18,205 nucleotides of DNA from Rodentolepis nana. Its lineage: Eukaryota > Platyhelminthes > Cestoda > Cyclophyllidea > Hymenolepididae. The translations under genes were made by a program, and so were the position numbers. This document shows, piece after piece, positions 17,301-18,205 of this stretch. Every line of letters starts with the position of its first letter. Position 1 is the first letter of the stretch. The stretch covers positions 28,565 through 46,769 of the forward strand of contig UZAE01012314.1 of the NCBI GenBank assembly GCA_900617975.1. The letters run 5' to 3'. The notes beneath the pieces were generated by a model. It saw only the letters and a list, made by a program, of their open reading frames with translations. It was not told the origin of the DNA and made no database searches.

Positions 17301-18089
17301 CAGACGATTCTCTAAACCTGATGGCTTCAGACCACATGTTGAAGTCCATGCTCAGTTAAATTAAGCCAATTAATATAGCAAAAGTTAGCACAAAGCATCA
17401 AATTGCGAAGTTAAACAGGAGAAAGAGCTGCTTTAATTCTCACCTGAATTTGATACATTTTACATAGACCTAGTGAAATTGCTTGAAACTTAGAGAAACG
17501 GGTCGTTAAGTTGGTTATTTTCGAGAATTCGGAGAGCGCACATTCCCATATGATATAGTAAAGGAATTAAGATTTAAAAGTTAATTATTTTTTTCTATTT
17601 AGTAATTGAACTTTAACCAAAATCCAAAGAAAACGCCATTTGCTAATTCTTAAAGTATTGTCTCGATCAATTATTTTAAATTGTTGTGTGTGATTAACAT
17701 GATGTAGAAAAGAAATGCTCCGATTAACTGAGACTATGCAACTTAATAAAATTGCAATTTTAAGTAGCGAGTAAAACGACCATTTTAATTTGTTGAATTA
17801 TTGGTAACTAAATTTTTCTAATAAATACCACGTGTTAAGAAGATAACAAAACAGTTGTATCTAAATCTGCTCCAATTTCCATTTACAAGGTTATCTTAAC
17901 TCATGAAGTCCAATTAGTTAAATAAACTGAAAAATATTGAGTAGTTAAGTATGTAATGAGCTTTAAAACTTTGCAAGATCTATATAGAAATAGGTAAAGA
18001 GGATCAACAAATGAGTCACTCCTTGAATTTTGGGGGAGAAATTGTAGAATATTCAGATAATGGGTGATTCATCTCTTCAAGTTCTAAAG
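17301..18089. other. AT-rich DNA downstream of the PDZ gene, no gene seen
   Basis: No open frame of note is found. AATAAA hexamers occur at 17745-17750, 17820-17825 and 17921-17926, which would suit a long 3' UTR or may simply reflect the base composition. Confidence 0.45.
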
Positions 18090-18205
18090 TTTATTTATTT
18101 ATTTATTACAAATGGCAGGCGTTTTGATAGCTATCATTAGTCCTTTTGTTGACTTCAGGCTTCACAGAGAAGAGAATGAACATCCAAGCGAAAAATATTC
18201 GAGAG
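18090..18205 (+). repeat. Dispersed repeat, copy B (cut by window end)
   Basis: After a (TTTA)n tract at 18090-18106, the sequence matches copy A at 12994-13097 in the same orientation, from AAATGGCAGGCGTTTTGAT through ATCATTAG, GGCTTCACAGAG and AACATC to ATTCGAGAG. The copy continues beyond the window. The TTTA tract at its left edge may be part of the element. Confidence 0.8.

Noticed and set aside
17065..17349. 94-aa minus-strand open frame downstream of the PDZ gene
   Set aside because: No domain, no neighbouring exons in phase and no similarity to mobile-element proteins that I can recognise.

Overview
The window looks like AT-rich nuclear DNA from an invertebrate animal. Exons are short and separated by canonical GT-AG introns, with long stretches of non-coding DNA, homopolymer runs and microsatellites, and a dispersed repeat present in two copies. 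No bacterial operon features, rRNA, tRNA or CRISPR array is visible. A flatworm (probably a tapeworm or fluke) is my best guess, from the base composition, gene architecture and general look. This is inference and cannot be proven from the sequence alone.

One gene can be supported. It lies on the + strand from about 6332 to 16863 and encodes a PDZ-domain scaffold protein of the synaptopodin-2 / ALP-Enigma (Zasp-like) kind, a group that acts at actin bundles and muscle Z-discs. I reconstructed nine coding exons by requiring canonical splice sites and continuous phase: 6332-6433, 6949-7100, 7420-7664, 9974-10057, 10685-10777, 11979-12113, 12247-12279, 15298-15533 (or 15512) and 16270-16863. The predicted product is about 557 aa (550 aa with the shorter exon 8). 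Its order is: N-terminal PDZ domain (exons 1-2); proline-rich linker with a short T-P-V-S-L motif (exon 3); four small cassette exons, three of which carry further copies or relatives of that motif (exons 4-7); a first 'SRG-x-x-MF' module (exon 8); and long polyproline tracts, a second 'SRG-x-x-MF' module and a glutamine-rich tail (exon 9). Exons 4-7 all begin and end in phase 1 and have lengths divisible by three (84, 93, 135 and 33 nt), so each can be skipped without breaking the frame. This looks like a built-in alternative-splicing block that varies the number of linker motifs.

Region by region: 1-74 may be the tail of an upstream gene's last exon (weak). From 75 to about 5900 there is no supportable gene, but there are a 29-base C-run containing two N bases, a CT microsatellite and a second C-run. 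From 5919 to 6331 is the probable promoter/5' leader, locally GC-rich, with E-boxes, an inverted CCAAT box and a 14-bp palindrome. From 6332 to 16863 is the PDZ gene, with introns of 133 to 3018 bases. Intron 7 carries one copy of a dispersed repeat, and the second copy runs off the right end of the window. From 16864 to 18205 is 3' UTR, intron or intergenic DNA with several possible poly(A) signals. A short alternative last exon (16991-17010) may exist there.
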